Part shown: positions 23,354-32,183 of the stretch, piece by piece | How the letters are laid out: the number at the start of each line of letters is the position of its first letter | Numbering within the stretch: the stretch's first letter is position 1 | Origin: an uncultured Dialister sp. | GTDB taxonomy: Bacteria; Bacillota; Negativicutes; Veillonellales; Dialisteraceae | Assembly: GCF_900538805.1 (NCBI RefSeq) | Contig: NZ_UPZP01000003.1 | Location: forward strand, 1-52,937 | DNA length: 52,937 bases | Direction: 5' to 3' | Program-made: the position numbers and the translations under genes | Notes under the pieces: model-generated | The model's database searches: none | Seen by the model: the letters and a program-made list of their open reading frames with translations, nothing else | What the model was told of the DNA's origin: nothing

Positions 23354-23632
23354 GGGGCTGCGAAGAAATGATTGAGACGCTGTAAATTCTTCCGAGCGCC
23401 CCTCTTAATAAAGAATGAATTCCTTCCTGCTCCATTGTCATTTCGACGAAAGTGAAGCCTGAGCGGAGAAATCTCGCTCCGGAAAGAAATAAGCCATTGC
23501 GGTGGGAGATCTCTCGACTCAGAGTTTCAATAGAGCGCAGACACCATTGCCCTCACGTCGGCATGCAGCTCCGCTCGAGATGACAATGCGGTGAGCCGCT
23601 TACAGTCATTTTAAGAATTTTCAAGGCCTTTT
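23354..23632. repeat. Terminator-like arms enclosing a family B element (B1 at 23433-23588)
   Basis: The 156-bp element B1 runs from CATTGTCATTTCGA to TCGAGATGACAATG. The sequence left of it begins GGGGCTGCGAAGAAATGATTGA, and the right flank reads CTTACAGTCATTTT; both flanks recur around copy B2 (26203-26493). The outer flanks resemble the two arms of the recurrent terminator, now far apart. No coding sequence. Confidence 0.72.
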
Positions 23633-23762
23633 TAGACTATGTGGATAGAGAAGCGAAGAAACAGGGAATCATGCTCAATAGATTTCGCTGGGGCCCATCC
23701 ATGGAAAGCGGAAGAGCAGGGAATGTCCTCTCCTTCCTTCTCCATCAGCCGGCTGAAAAAAT

Positions 23763-23854
23763 AAAAAACTTCCTGAAATCCTTAAAGGCAATGCAAAGGC
23801 AAAGCCTGAAGCGGCTTATGACGCGCCCCGCTTTTGGATTCCAGGAAGTTTTTT
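23763..23854 (+). ncRNA. Structured RNA candidate ending in a terminator
   Basis: An outer stem of 13 bp (AAAAAACTTCCTG with CAGGAAGTTTTTT) plus a further ATCC/GGAT helix. It encloses two smaller hairpins (AGGC...GCCT and AAGCGG...CCGCTT) and ends in U6. The closest upstream gene ends 400 bp away behind a repeat, so this is either the 3' end of an unannotated small RNA or an elaborate terminator. A weak reading frame across it (23641-23970) lacks a ribosome site. Confidence 0.4.
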
Positions 23855-23863
23855 GCGTGGTCA

Positions 23864-23907
23864 TTAGTGTGCTGGTGTGCTGGTGTACTAGTGGGCTGGT
23901 GGACTGG
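23864..23907. repeat. Octamer array (GGTGTGCT)n
   Basis: About five octamers: AGTGTGCT, GGTGTGCT, GGTGTACT, AGTGGGCT, GGTGGACT. They directly follow the structured hairpin. Confidence 0.78.
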
Positions 23908-23986
23908 TTACCGGTCATTCTGCTGCTGGCGTTCAGGATGACAGATGGAGACGGGAAGGTAATCCCGTAACGCTGACTTTATACTC

Positions 23987-24112
23987 ATCGCCCGACAGGG
24001 CGATACCACCACCCTTTGAACCTTCTGAACCCTCTGAACCCTTTGAACCCGGACCACTTTGTGGCCCCCATTGGCAATCCACAACCTTCGGGCTCTTTGG
24101 GGCCGTCAACTT
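23987..24112. repeat. GC-hairpin mosaic with nonamers
   Basis: CGCCC-GACA-GGGCG hairpin, TACCACCACC linker, four CCYTCTGAA-type nonamers (24008-24050), a GGACCACTTTGTGGCCC hairpin and a CCACAACCTTCGGGC...GCCGTCAA linker. Same vocabulary as the mosaics at 2.4, 19.0, 32.5 and 52.7 kb. Confidence 0.68.
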
Positions 24113-24185
24113 TCTTTAACACCTTTCCATTCCCCTTCCCTGCGTGTACAATAATGATAGAAAAATGGAGTGAACGGAGGAATTA

Positions 24186-24602
24186 ATGATGGATTCTGTG
24201 AAGCTGGTACTGGAATATCTACGGGAATGCGAAGTATTTTATATGGCCACGGTGGACGGCATGGAGCCCCGGGTGCGGCCCATGAGCGGGGTGTGCGAGG
24301 TGGAGGGAAAGCTCTGTTTCCTTCTGGCCCGGTCGTCCCATCTGTATCATGAAATCACGGTGAACCGCCATGTGGAAATCAGTGCGGTGCATCCGGATAA
24401 GTCCTGGATTTCCATCCGGGGCTGGCTGAAGGAGGAAACGGAAAAGGAAACGAAAGACTCCATGCTGAAGGCCTGCCGGGATGACATTGAGGACATGGGC
24501 CTGGTGGACAAAGAGGATATGGCAGTTTTGAGCCTTCACGGGGGCTCCGTGTACCTTCGTGACAGGAATGAGGGAAGGGAGAAGGAGCTGGCTTTGGAAT
24601 GA
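24186..24602 (+). CDS. Pyridoxamine 5'-phosphate oxidase-fold flavin-binding protein
   Basis: 138 residues of the split-barrel PNPOx-like family, which bind FMN or F420. MATVDGMEPRVRPMSGVCEVEGKLCFLLARSSHLYHEITVNRHVEISAV is the recognisable core. Stand-alone proteins of this kind in anaerobes are usually of unknown substrate; some reduce nitro groups or bind haem. Two adjacent ATGs follow CGGAGG, and the first (24186) is used. A GTACAATAATG sequence about 35 bp upstream may be the -10. Monocistronic. Confidence 0.85.
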   Translation: MMDSVKLVLEYLRECEVFYMATVDGMEPRVRPMSGVCEVEGKLCFLLARSSHLYHEITVNRHVEISAVHPDKSWISIRGWLKEETEKETKDSMLKACRDDIEDMGLVDKEDMAVLSLHGGSVYLRDRNEGREKELALE

Positions 24603-24685
24603 CAGGCACCTTTGGGAATACAGTTTCATGCCTGATTCCCCTGATTTGTAAAAGTACGATTTAATGTGATGCTAACGGCATAAAG

Positions 24686-24724
24686 TGTTATAATGGATTC
24701 AATCTATCCATTGTCTTGACAATG
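24686..24724 (+). promoter_or_regulatory. Extended -10 promoter and small palindrome before pncB
   Basis: TGT-TATAAT (24686-24694), an extended -10, with no good -35. A perfect palindrome CATTGTC-TT-GACAATG (24709-24724) lies in the early leader and may be an operator, for instance for a niacin-sensing repressor (speculative), or a leader hairpin. Confidence 0.5.
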
Positions 24725-24744
24725 AAAAAATAAAGGGGGATATT

Positions 24745-26190
24745 ATGGCATCCAATGGACTTGTAACTGATTTGTATCAGCTCACTATGACCAATGCTCT
24801 TTTCAAGAAGGGCATGCATGAGAGAAAGGTTGTTTTTGACCGTTTTTACCGGGTGAATCCCTTCAACGGCGGCTATACCGTGGTGGCAGGGCTGTCCCAT
24901 CTGGTGGATTTTGTAAAGAACTTTACCTACAGCGCTGAGGATATAGAATATCTCCGAAGCCTTCATATTTTTTATCCGGAATTCCTGGATTATCTGTCCC
25001 ATTTCCATTTCACCGGAAATATTTATGCCATGCCCGAAGGCACGGTGGCTTTCCCGGGGGAGCTGCTTCTCCGGTTTGAAGGCACCACCACGGAAGCCAT
25101 GCTTTTGGAAACGGGGCTTTCCATGATTATGAATCATGAGAGCCTCATTGCCACCAAGTGCCGCCGCGTGCGGACAGTGGCGCCGAAGGATGCATTGATG
25201 GAGTTCGGCCTGCGCCGGGCCCAGGGCCATTCAGCAGGTCTCTGGGGAGCCAGGGCGTCCATGATCGGCGGCTTCAACGGCACTTCCAATGTGGAAGCAG
25301 GGAAGCTTTTCGGCATTCCCGTGCTGGGCACCATGGCCCACAGCTGGGTCATGAGCTTTGACACGGAGCTGGAGGCCTTTGAGGAATATGTGAAGCAGTA
25401 CCATGACAACCTCATCCTTCTGGCAGATACCTATAATGTGCTGGAAATGGGCGTGCCCCATGCCATCCGGGTGTTCAAGGAACTGAAGGCTAAGGGACAG
25501 CTTCCGAAAAAATACGGCATCCGCATCGACAGCGGGGATCTGGGATACCTGTCCCGGGAGGCGTCCCGCATGTTCAAAGAAGCCGGTTTCCCGGATGCCA
25601 TTATTTCCGGTTCCAACGATTTGGACGAATACCTTATCCAGTCTTTGAAGGAACAGGGCTGCACCGTCACAAGCTGGGGCGTGGGCACAAAAATCATTAC
25701 CGCCGACGGCACCTCCGCCCTGGGCGGGGTGTTCAAGATGAGCGCCCGTGAAAAGGACGGCGCCTTTGAACCGGTGATGAAGATTTCTAATGATGTGAGC
25801 AAGATGACAAACCCCGGCATCAAGGCGGTGCGCCGTTTCTATAAGAAAGGCACCGGCAAGATGATTACGGATCTGGTGTGCCTGGCAGACGAGCCCTTCC
25901 CGGACGGCGGCGATTTCACCCTGGTCACGGAATCCGCCAAGTGGAGGAAGAAGGAACTGAAGGCCGGCACCTATACCTGCGTGGATATGTTACAGCCTGT
26001 CATCCTTCACGGAGAGGCAGCTCCGCTTCCGAGCCTTGATGAAACCATTGCCTATGCCAACAGACAGATGGAAACTCTGTGGCCGGAATACACCAGGCTC
26101 CTGAATCCGAACATTATGGAAGTGAACCTGTCGGATAAGCTGCAGGACCTGAAGAGCCGCATTATTGATGAGGATTTGAAAAAGATATAA
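24745..26190 (+). CDS. pncB: Nicotinate phosphoribosyltransferase
   Basis: 481 residues. It converts nicotinate and PRPP to nicotinate mononucleotide, the entry step of NAD salvage. Family hallmarks: LVTDLYQLTMTNALFKKG at the start, EFGLRRAQG in the active site, FNGTSNVEAGKLFGIPVLGTMAHSWVMSF, GIRIDSGDLGYLSREASRMF and SWGVGTKIITADG. The length is that of the Firmicutes type. AAAGGGGG precedes the ATG. No de novo NAD genes are near, so this strain probably relies on niacin or recycled nicotinate (inference). Confidence 0.93.
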   Translation: MASNGLVTDLYQLTMTNALFKKGMHERKVVFDRFYRVNPFNGGYTVVAGLSHLVDFVKNFTYSAEDIEYLRSLHIFYPEFLDYLSHFHFTGNIYAMPEGTVAFPGELLLRFEGTTTEAMLLETGLSMIMNHESLIATKCRRVRTVAPKDALMEFGLRRAQGHSAGLWGARASMIGGFNGTSNVEAGKLFGIPVLGTMAHSWVMSFDTELEAFEEYVKQYHDNLILLADTYNVLEMGVPHAIRVFKELKAKGQLPKKYGIRIDSGDLGYLSREASRMFKEAGFPDAIISGSNDLDEYLIQSLKEQGCTVTSWGVGTKIITADGTSALGGVFKMSAREKDGAFEPVMKISNDVSKMTNPGIKAVRRFYKKGTGKMITDLVCLADEPFPDGGDFTLVTESAKWRKKELKAGTYTCVDMLQPVILHGEAAPLPSLDETIAYANRQMETLWPEYTRLLNPNIMEVNLSDKLQDLKSRIIDEDLKKI

Positions 26191-26202
26191 GGAAATGGAA
26201 AT

Positions 26203-26493
26203 GGGGCTGTGAAAAAATGATTGATTTCTCCCCGGATGGTTAGACAATTTGGCAACAGACGCCTTATCACTGGTCTGCAAGGAATAAATTAACACAAACA
26301 CTCACGCCGCTTCATTGTCATTTCGACCGAAGCGAAGCGGAGTGGAGAAATCTCCCTCTCCCAATGATACAAGCCGCATTGGGGCGGAGATCTCTCGACT
26401 CAGAGTCTCAATAGAGCCGAATACCTTTGTTCTCGTATCGACATGTAGCTCCGCTCGAGATGACAATGCGGGGAACAGCTTACAGTCATTTTT
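26203..26493. repeat. Split terminator enclosing family B element B2 (26313-26468)
   Basis: Twelve bases after pncB an exact 17-nt copy of a terminator 5' arm (GGGGCTGTGAAAAAATG, 26203-26219) occurs without its partner. Then come B2 (CATTGTCATTTCGA to TCGAGATGACAATG, 156 bp) and a flank TTACAGTCATTTTTTGCAG that can pair with the displaced arm. An intact terminator follows at 26528. Confidence 0.7.
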
Positions 26494-26527
26494 TGCAGTT
26501 TTCTGAATCTATAAACGAAGCGGAAAA

Positions 26528-26579
26528 GGGGCTGTGAAAAAATGCTTAAACATTTTTTCACAGCCCCATTTTTTATTTT
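26528..26579 (+). terminator. Strong terminator of the recurrent family (pncB)
   Basis: GGGGCTGTGAAAAAATG, CTTAAA loop, CATTTTTTCACAGCCCC, then ATTTTTTATTTT: a perfect 17-bp stem. It lies 340 bp after pncB because of the intervening element. Confidence 0.9.
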
Positions 26580-26638
26580 CATGGGAGTATGTTTCTTCTT
26601 AGCCGCCGAAAGCAGTATTTACCTGTAAAATATATGAA

Positions 26639-26667
26639 TTGACTTTAAATGGTTTTAGGTATACATT
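26639..26667 (+). promoter_or_regulatory. Promoter of the PAS/GGDEF/EAL gene
   Basis: TTGACT (26639-26644), 17 bp, TACATT (26662-26667). Transcription from about 26674 rules out the in-frame ATG at 26649 as the main start. Confidence 0.65.
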
Positions 26668-26762
26668 ATGTACCAGCAAAAGCTTATAAATTTTTTAGAA
26701 TGATTATGATTCGATTTCCGGAATCAGGAAATAGAATTGGCTGGAATAGAGTGAAAAACAGG

Positions 26763-29700
26763 ATGGAACACAAAACATCTTTCATGCAGGCACTGAGTGA
26801 CCTTTTCCCCGGCGGTGTCATGGCATACCGGGATGATGAGAAAAAGGAAATTGTATATGGAAATCAAGAACTTTACTGTATCCTTGGCTGCAGGAATGAA
26901 GAGGAATTTCTAGCGCTTACCGGTGGAAGGCTGCCGGGGCTTCTCAAAAAGGATGATGCGGCGGTGGAAAAGGATATGGCGGACCAGATGCGTGTGTCCG
27001 GCGGACGGTTCAGCCTGGCCTGTTCTCTTTCCGCAGAAGATGGAAGCCGGCGGCAGGTGGATATGGTGGGCCAGAGGGGAAGGGACGAGGCAGGAAATCC
27101 TCTGGTCTTCCTTTTTGTGACGGCGCTGGATGAACGGCTGCCGGCCTATGAGATGGACCACATCACCGGATTTCCAGGCATGCGGCGCTTCCTGGCGGAG
27201 GCGGAGAGGATTGTGAAGGACAGCGGCCATCCGGAAAGGTATGCCCTTTTGTTTTTTGATGTGGTTCATTTCAAGCTTTTCAATGTGACCTATGGTATTT
27301 CGGAGGGGGACGCCTTCCTTCAGCAGATTGGCCATTGCCTCCAGGAAGTGTTTTCGGGCCATGTGATTTCCCGCATTGATGTGGATCATTTCATGGTGCT
27401 GGCGGAGAACCGGAATCTGGAGGAAAAGATCAGAGAGGCCCACAGCCGTATCCTCTCCATCCGCCCTTCCGCCAAGGTGGACTGCAAGGCAGGCATTTAC
27501 CAGCTTGGCTGCTGGGGAGCCGACCCCAGCCAGGCAGTGACCAGGGTGAAGATTGCCTGTGACAGCATCCACGACAGCGCTGACCGTTTCATGGCCTATT
27601 ACACCGCCGACCTGGACAAGAAGGTGGAGCTGAAGGACTATGTGTCCCGCCATATGGACGAAGCCGTGGAAAAAGGATATATCAAAGCCTATTACCAGCC
27701 CATTGTGAGGACCGTTTCCGGCGCCCTCTGCGGCATGGAGGCCCTGGCCCGGTGGGAGGATCCGGAGAAGGGATTTCTCCAGCCGGCGGATTTCATTTCC
27801 GCCCTGGAGGACAGCCGGCAGATTCATAAGCTGGATTTGGAAATCATTCGGCAGGTGTGTGTGAATTTTGCCCGCTGCATGGATGAGGGGCGTCCGGTGG
27901 TGCCGGTATCGGTGAACCTGTCCCGCCTGGATTTCCTGCAGTGTGATATTTTCCAGGAAGTGGAGAACCGGGTGCTGGAGTACAATGTGCCCCGGGACAT
28001 GATTCATATTGAAATCACGGAAAGACTGCTCACTGCCAGGGACGCTCACATACGGCAGGGCCTCCGGCGGTTCCGGAAGGCGGGCTATGAAATCTGGATG
28101 GATGATTTCGGAAGCGGCTATTCTTCCCTGAACCTGCTGAAGGACTATTCCTTTGACGTGCTGAAAATCGACATGGCCTTTCTGGGAAGCTCTAGCGAAA
28201 GGGCCAGAAACATTATCAGCTCCATCATTTCCATGGACAAGAAAATCGGCACCCGCAGCCTGGCGGAGGGGGTGGAAACGAAGGAACAGTTTGAGTTTCT
28301 GAAGAACAAAGGCTGCGAAAAGGTGCAGGGTTATTTCTTCGGAAAGCCCATGCCCTATGAGGAAAGCCTGGAACACTGCATGAAGGAGGGACTGAAGATT
28401 GAGACCAGGGCCTGGAAGGCTTACTATGATGCCATCGGCATGGTCAATTTCCAGACCGATGAAACCATGGCTCTCCTGGCCTATGACGGCCATACCATCC
28501 GGTATCTCTTCGCCAATGAAGCCTACCTTGCCATGATCCGTTCCCTGGGGGACCAGGACCTGAAGGAAGCGGAGCAGTATATCAATGACCCCACCCTGGA
28601 GCTTTCCGCCTCGTTTCGGAAGTGTCTGGACAAATGCGTGGCCGACGGAAAGATGCATGAGATTGTCTACCTTGTGCGGAATCAGTTCATGAAGGCCGCT
28701 GGCCGCTGTATTGCCCAGTGCAACGGTGAAGCCTGCGTGAAAATCAGGATGTCCGACATTACCGGCAGTATGACCCATGAGGAGCAGCAGCGGGTGTACC
28801 ATGTACTTCATAATGTGTATGCCGTGTATGACGGCATTTTCCTCCAGGACCGGGAAAAGGACACCCTGGAGCCTCTGGCTGTAAGCGACGGAGATTGGTC
28901 GGAGCATGAAAAAATTTCCCATGCCCGCCTTTATAACCGCCACTTTGCCCTGTGCTCCATTTATGCCGACGATTATGAAAGGTATCTGGCCTTCATGGAT
29001 ATGGATACCTTGGAAAAGCGTATCCGCAAGGCAAAGACCGGCTTCCTTTCCGGCTTCTTCCGCACCCGGGTGGAGGACGGACGGTTCATCTGGATGATTC
29101 ACACATTGCTTCCCATTCCCCGGACCCATTACGGACAGGTGCTCCACTGCATTCACCGGATTTCCGGAAATAAGTCCGATTTCCCTGAAGAACTTTGCGG
29201 CTCTGCAGTGGAAGAAAGCAGAGGGGAGAAGGATGGTTTCCAGGCAAGGGACCTATGGGATGCCGTCATTAACGGCACCAGAAGGGCCTATTTCTGGAAA
29301 GACCGAGAAGGGCGCTACCAGGGAGCCAACCGGACATTCCTCAAGTACACCGGCCTTTCTTCCGTCAATGACATCAGAGGTAAAACATCGCCGGACATGG
29401 GCTGGCTTATGGACAGCCATGGAATCAGGGAAGTGGAAAAACATGTCCTTTCCGGCGGTGCTTTAGTCAACCAGCCCACGGATATCATTGTGAAAGGCAT
29501 GGTGAAAACCGTGGTCTATGGCAAAGCGCCCATTTACAGGGACGGGGAAATTATCGGCGTTCTAGGGTGGTTTGAGGATGCGGAACAGCTGGAAAAGGAT
29601 ACCGGCCGCCAGCCGGTGACGGTGACGGATAAGGTGACCGGCGTCATGAACAGCCGGGGCGTCATCGAATCCCTCATCGGCTGCCAGGAGGCCTATCGCA

Positions 29701-31433
29701 GCTTCGGCAGCGACTATGCCATGCTCTTCCTGGCCATTCCCCAGTATCGGCGAATCCTTCATACCTATGGGGAAAAGACGGCCAACGGCCTTTTGAAAGC
29801 ATCGGCCGATAAAATCCGCGGCATCATGGGCACCAGAGGCACCGTAGGACGCTTGGACGGCGCCGGTTTCGTCATTCTCTTCCACTATGAGGACCAGACG
29901 GAAGTGACTGCCCTGTGCCGGAAACTGAGGAGAGCGGTTTCCGGTATTCATGAAGTGGAAGGCAACAGCTGCACCGTGACAGCAGAAATCATCATCACCT
30001 ACGGCTCCGACGGCATTACCACCGGCCGCCTCATAAGGGAGGCCGTGGGCATGATGCGCAGCGGTGATGATGGATACCGGGACAAAATGGACCGGTGGAT
30101 GGATAAGGACGCCCTCTTTGATGCACTGCCCCTCCCCTATGCCCTGCTGGATGTGCCCATGGGAGTTGACGGCGGCATATCAGAAATCATCTGCCGCTAC
30201 CACAATGCAGCCTGCAGCCGGGCCACAGGCCTCAGGGAAGATGAAAAACTGAGCCGCCATTTCACGAACCTCCTGAACCAGGAAAACTATACCTGGGCAC
30301 AGAAGACCTATGAAGCGGCCTATGAAAATCATACGGTTTACGGAGAAAAGTATGTGGCCCGCATACAGAAAACGGTGCGCTACATCGTGGCGCCGGGCCC
30401 CTGGCGGGGAAGCTGCGTCCTCATGCTCCTGGGCAGCAGCGAAGAAGCAAAGCAGCAGCCCGTCCATATTTCCACGGAGCACCAGATCCTCCGCCTCACC
30501 CGCATGCTTTTGACCGCATCCAACTATGAAGCAACGGTGAACCGGGTGCTCCGTGAAATCGGCAGCCTTGTGTCCTGCGACAGGGTGTACATATTTGAAA
30601 AGAAGGACGATCGGATTTCCAATACCTTTGAATGGTGCAGGCAAGGGGTAAAGCCGGAAATGGACCATCTCCAGGATCTGAACTATGAAGAATACGTCGG
30701 CGTATGGGACCGGTACCTGAAGACAGAAAGCAGCGTCATCATTCCGGACATTGAAGCCATCCGCCATACGGATTACATTACCTATGACTGCTTGAAGAAG
30801 CAGAATATCCACTCCCTCATGGAAGCGCCCATGTACCATGACCACAACCTGTCCGGCTGGCTGGGCGTGGACAATTACGGCACAAAGGACACGGCGGATT
30901 TGAAGGCTCTTCTGGAAAATATGGCGGTATACCTTTCCCTGAAAAAGGATATCCATGACCTCATGGGGCGCCTCCGCTATCTCAGCGAAAATGACATCTT
31001 AACCGGCGTCCATAACAGGAATGCCATGAACAGCCGCCTTTCCGCCCTGGAAGCAGGAAACCGGCCCCTGGGCATTATCTACATGGACCTGAATAACCTG
31101 AAACAGACAAATGATACCTACGGCCACAGCGTGGGTGACAGCCGTCTTAGGAATATGTCAGCCATGATGAAATCCGTATGCCCCACCGATGATATCTATC
31201 GCCTGGGCGGTGATGAATTTGTGGCCTTTCTGGAGGATATAAGCAAAGAAGATTTCGGAGAAACCTTCGCCCGCCTGAAGGAGAAGGCCAAAGCCCTTTC
31301 CATCCACGCCGCCGCCGGCGGCGAATGGATGCCGAACGCCTCCGCCCTGCTGCGGGGCATGAAGGAGGCGGAACACCGCATGTACCGGGAAAAGCGGCGC
31401 TCCCATGAAGGAAGGACTGATGGACTTTCATAG
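26763..31433 (+). CDS. Very large PAS/GGDEF/EAL/GAF signalling protein (c-di-GMP turnover)
   Basis: About 1556 residues, no signal peptide or membrane helix. Order: PAS-like (about 1-120), degenerate GGDEF (motif region IDVDHF, 205-210), intact EAL phosphodiesterase domain (E326-A-L; HIEITERLL; DDFGSGYSS at 447; AEGVE near 502), PAS-like segments, a PAS domain (about 860-980), a second degenerate GGDEF (LDGAGF, 1031-1036), another PAS-like segment, a GAF domain (about 1240-1390) and a final intact GGDEF (G1482-G-D-E-F1486) with the YLSENDILTGVHNRNAM lead. Both synthesis and breakdown of c-di-GMP are thus possible in one chain. The start is uncertain: ATG 26763 opens at the PAS domain but has a weak ribosome site; ATGs at 26700/26706 are alternatives. 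Confidence 0.85.
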   Translation: MEHKTSFMQALSDLFPGGVMAYRDDEKKEIVYGNQELYCILGCRNEEEFLALTGGRLPGLLKKDDAAVEKDMADQMRVSGGRFSLACSLSAEDGSRRQVDMVGQRGRDEAGNPLVFLFVTALDERLPAYEMDHITGFPGMRRFLAEAERIVKDSGHPERYALLFFDVVHFKLFNVTYGISEGDAFLQQIGHCLQEVFSGHVISRIDVDHFMVLAENRNLEEKIREAHSRILSIRPSAKVDCKAGIYQLGCWGADPSQAVTRVKIACDSIHDSADRFMAYYTADLDKKVELKDYVSRHMDEAVEKGYIKAYYQPIVRTVSGALCGMEALARWEDPEKGFLQPADFISALEDSRQIHKLDLEIIRQVCVNFARCMDEGRPVVPVSVNLSRLDFLQCDIFQEVENRVLEYNVPRDMIHIEITERLLTARDAHIRQGLRRFRKAGYEIWMDDFGSGYSSLNLLKDYSFDVLKIDMAFLGSSSERARNIISSIISMDKKIGTRSLAEGVETKEQFEFLKNKGCEKVQGYFFGKPMPYEESLEHCMKEGLKIETRAWKAYYDAIGMVNFQTDETMALLAYDGHTIRYLFANEAYLAMIRSLGDQDLKEAEQYINDPTLELSASFRKCLDKCVADGKMHEIVYLVRNQFMKAAGRCIAQCNGEACVKIRMSDITGSMTHEEQQRVYHVLHNVYAVYDGIFLQDREKDTLEPLAVSDGDWSEHEKISHARLYNRHFALCSIYADDYERYLAFMDMDTLEKRIRKAKTGFLSGFFRTRVEDGRFIWMIHTLLPIPRTHYGQVLHCIHRISGNKSDFPEELCGSAVEESRGEKDGFQARDLWDAVINGTRRAYFWKDREGRYQGANRTFLKYTGLSSVNDIRGKTSPDMGWLMDSHGIREVEKHVLSGGALVNQPTDIIVKGMVKTVVYGKAPIYRDGEIIGVLGWFEDAEQLEKDTGRQPVTVTDKVTGVMNSRGVIESLIGCQEAYRSFGSDYAMLFLAIPQYRRILHTYGEKTANGLLKASADKIRGIMGTRGTVGRLDGAGFVILFHYEDQTEVTALCRKLRRAVSGIHEVEGNSCTVTAEIIITYGSDGITTGRLIREAVGMMRSGDDGYRDKMDRWMDKDALFDALPLPYALLDVPMGVDGGISEIICRYHNAACSRATGLREDEKLSRHFTNLLNQENYTWAQKTYEAAYENHTVYGEKYVARIQKTVRYIVAPGPWRGSCVLMLLGSSEEAKQQPVHISTEHQILRLTRMLLTASNYEATVNRVLREIGSLVSCDRVYIFEKKDDRISNTFEWCRQGVKPEMDHLQDLNYEEYVGVWDRYLKTESSVIIPDIEAIRHTDYITYDCLKKQNIHSLMEAPMYHDHNLSGWLGVDNYGTKDTADLKALLENMAVYLSLKKDIHDLMGRLRYLSENDILTGVHNRNAMNSRLSALEAGNRPLGIIYMDLNNLKQTNDTYGHSVGDSRLRNMSAMMKSVCPTDDIYRLGGDEFVAFLEDISKEDFGETFARLKEKAKALSIHAAAGGEWMPNASALLRGMKEAEHRMYREKRRSHEGRTDGLS

Positions 31434-31436
31434 AAT

Positions 31437-31475
31437 AAAAAGACTGTGAAGAGATGATTTCTTCACAGTCTTTTT
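31437..31475. terminator. Bidirectional terminator of the GACTGTGA family
   Basis: AAAAAGACTGTGAAG and CTTCACAGTCTTTTT with a short loop, between convergent genes (signalling protein and HAD phosphatase). Confidence 0.87.
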
Positions 31476-31478
31476 ATT

Positions 31479-32168
31479 TCATGAAAGCAGGATAGAAGAG
31501 AGTTCCTCCGTGGAAGAAGCAATGGCATAGGCTCCTGCCTCTTCCAGTTCCTCCCGGCTGCCATAGCCGTATGTGACGCCGACGGAGGGAAGGTGGTTTT
31601 CCTTTGCCCCTTCTATATCGTAGAAGGTGTCTCCTATCATCACCGTATTGCCGGCAAGGAAAGAAGGGGAAAATCCTTTCTTCTCCAGAAGGGCGAGGGC
31701 CTTTTGTATTATCCGGGCCTTCTGGTCCCTGGTGGCCCGCTTTTTCAATTCATCTCCTATGTCGCTGCCGCAGATGACGGAGAAATAGGAGGCAAAGCCG
31801 AAGTGGCTTATGATTTCCTTCACAAAGGGCTCCGGTTTGCTGGAAGCCACCGCCAGGGTATGGCCTTGGGATACCGCCTTTTCCAAAAGGGCGTCAAGCC
31901 CCGGATAGGGACGGCAGTCCAGGATGCCCTTCGTTTCATAGACCTCCCGGAACCGGTTTACCGCCGTAACGATGTCCTCATCACTCATGTGATAGAGCTT
32001 CTTCATCTGCACATTGAGCGGCGGGCCGATAAAGCTTTCAAGTTTTCGGGGATCCCTTTCATGGATACCCACAAAAGAAAGGCCATACTGCACGGCCTTC
32101 ACAATACCCGGAGCGGATTCGGAAATGGTACCGTCCAGGTCGAAGAGAAAAACAGGATAGGATTTCAT
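31479..32168 (-). CDS. HAD-superfamily phosphatase, phosphoglycolate phosphatase-like
   Basis: 229 residues, subfamily IA with an alpha-helical cap. Motif I is FLFDLDGTISES (nucleophile Asp10 and acid Asp12), motif II AVASSKPEPF, motif III with Lys in ELKKRATRDQKARII, motif IV MIGDTFYDIEGA. The capping sequence FIGPPLNVQMKKLY resembles Gph/PpaX-like enzymes, which act on phosphoglycolate or pyrophosphate; 5'-nucleotidase activity is also possible. Octamer repeats begin about a dozen bases upstream of the ATG, so the promoter must lie in or beyond repeat DNA. Confidence 0.87.
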   Translation of the reverse strand: MKSYPVFLFDLDGTISESAPGIVKAVQYGLSFVGIHERDPRKLESFIGPPLNVQMKKLYHMSDEDIVTAVNRFREVYETKGILDCRPYPGLDALLEKAVSQGHTLAVASSKPEPFVKEIISHFGFASYFSVICGSDIGDELKKRATRDQKARIIQKALALLEKKGFSPSFLAGNTVMIGDTFYDIEGAKENHLPSVGVTYGYGSREELEEAGAYAIASSTEELSSILLS

Positions 32169-32183
32169 GGTGTCCTTTCGAAG

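Noticed and set aside
23641..23970. 109-residue reading frame
   Set aside because: It crosses a terminator-like hairpin and an octamer array, which gives its SVLVCWCTSGLVDWL stretch. No ribosome site or homology.
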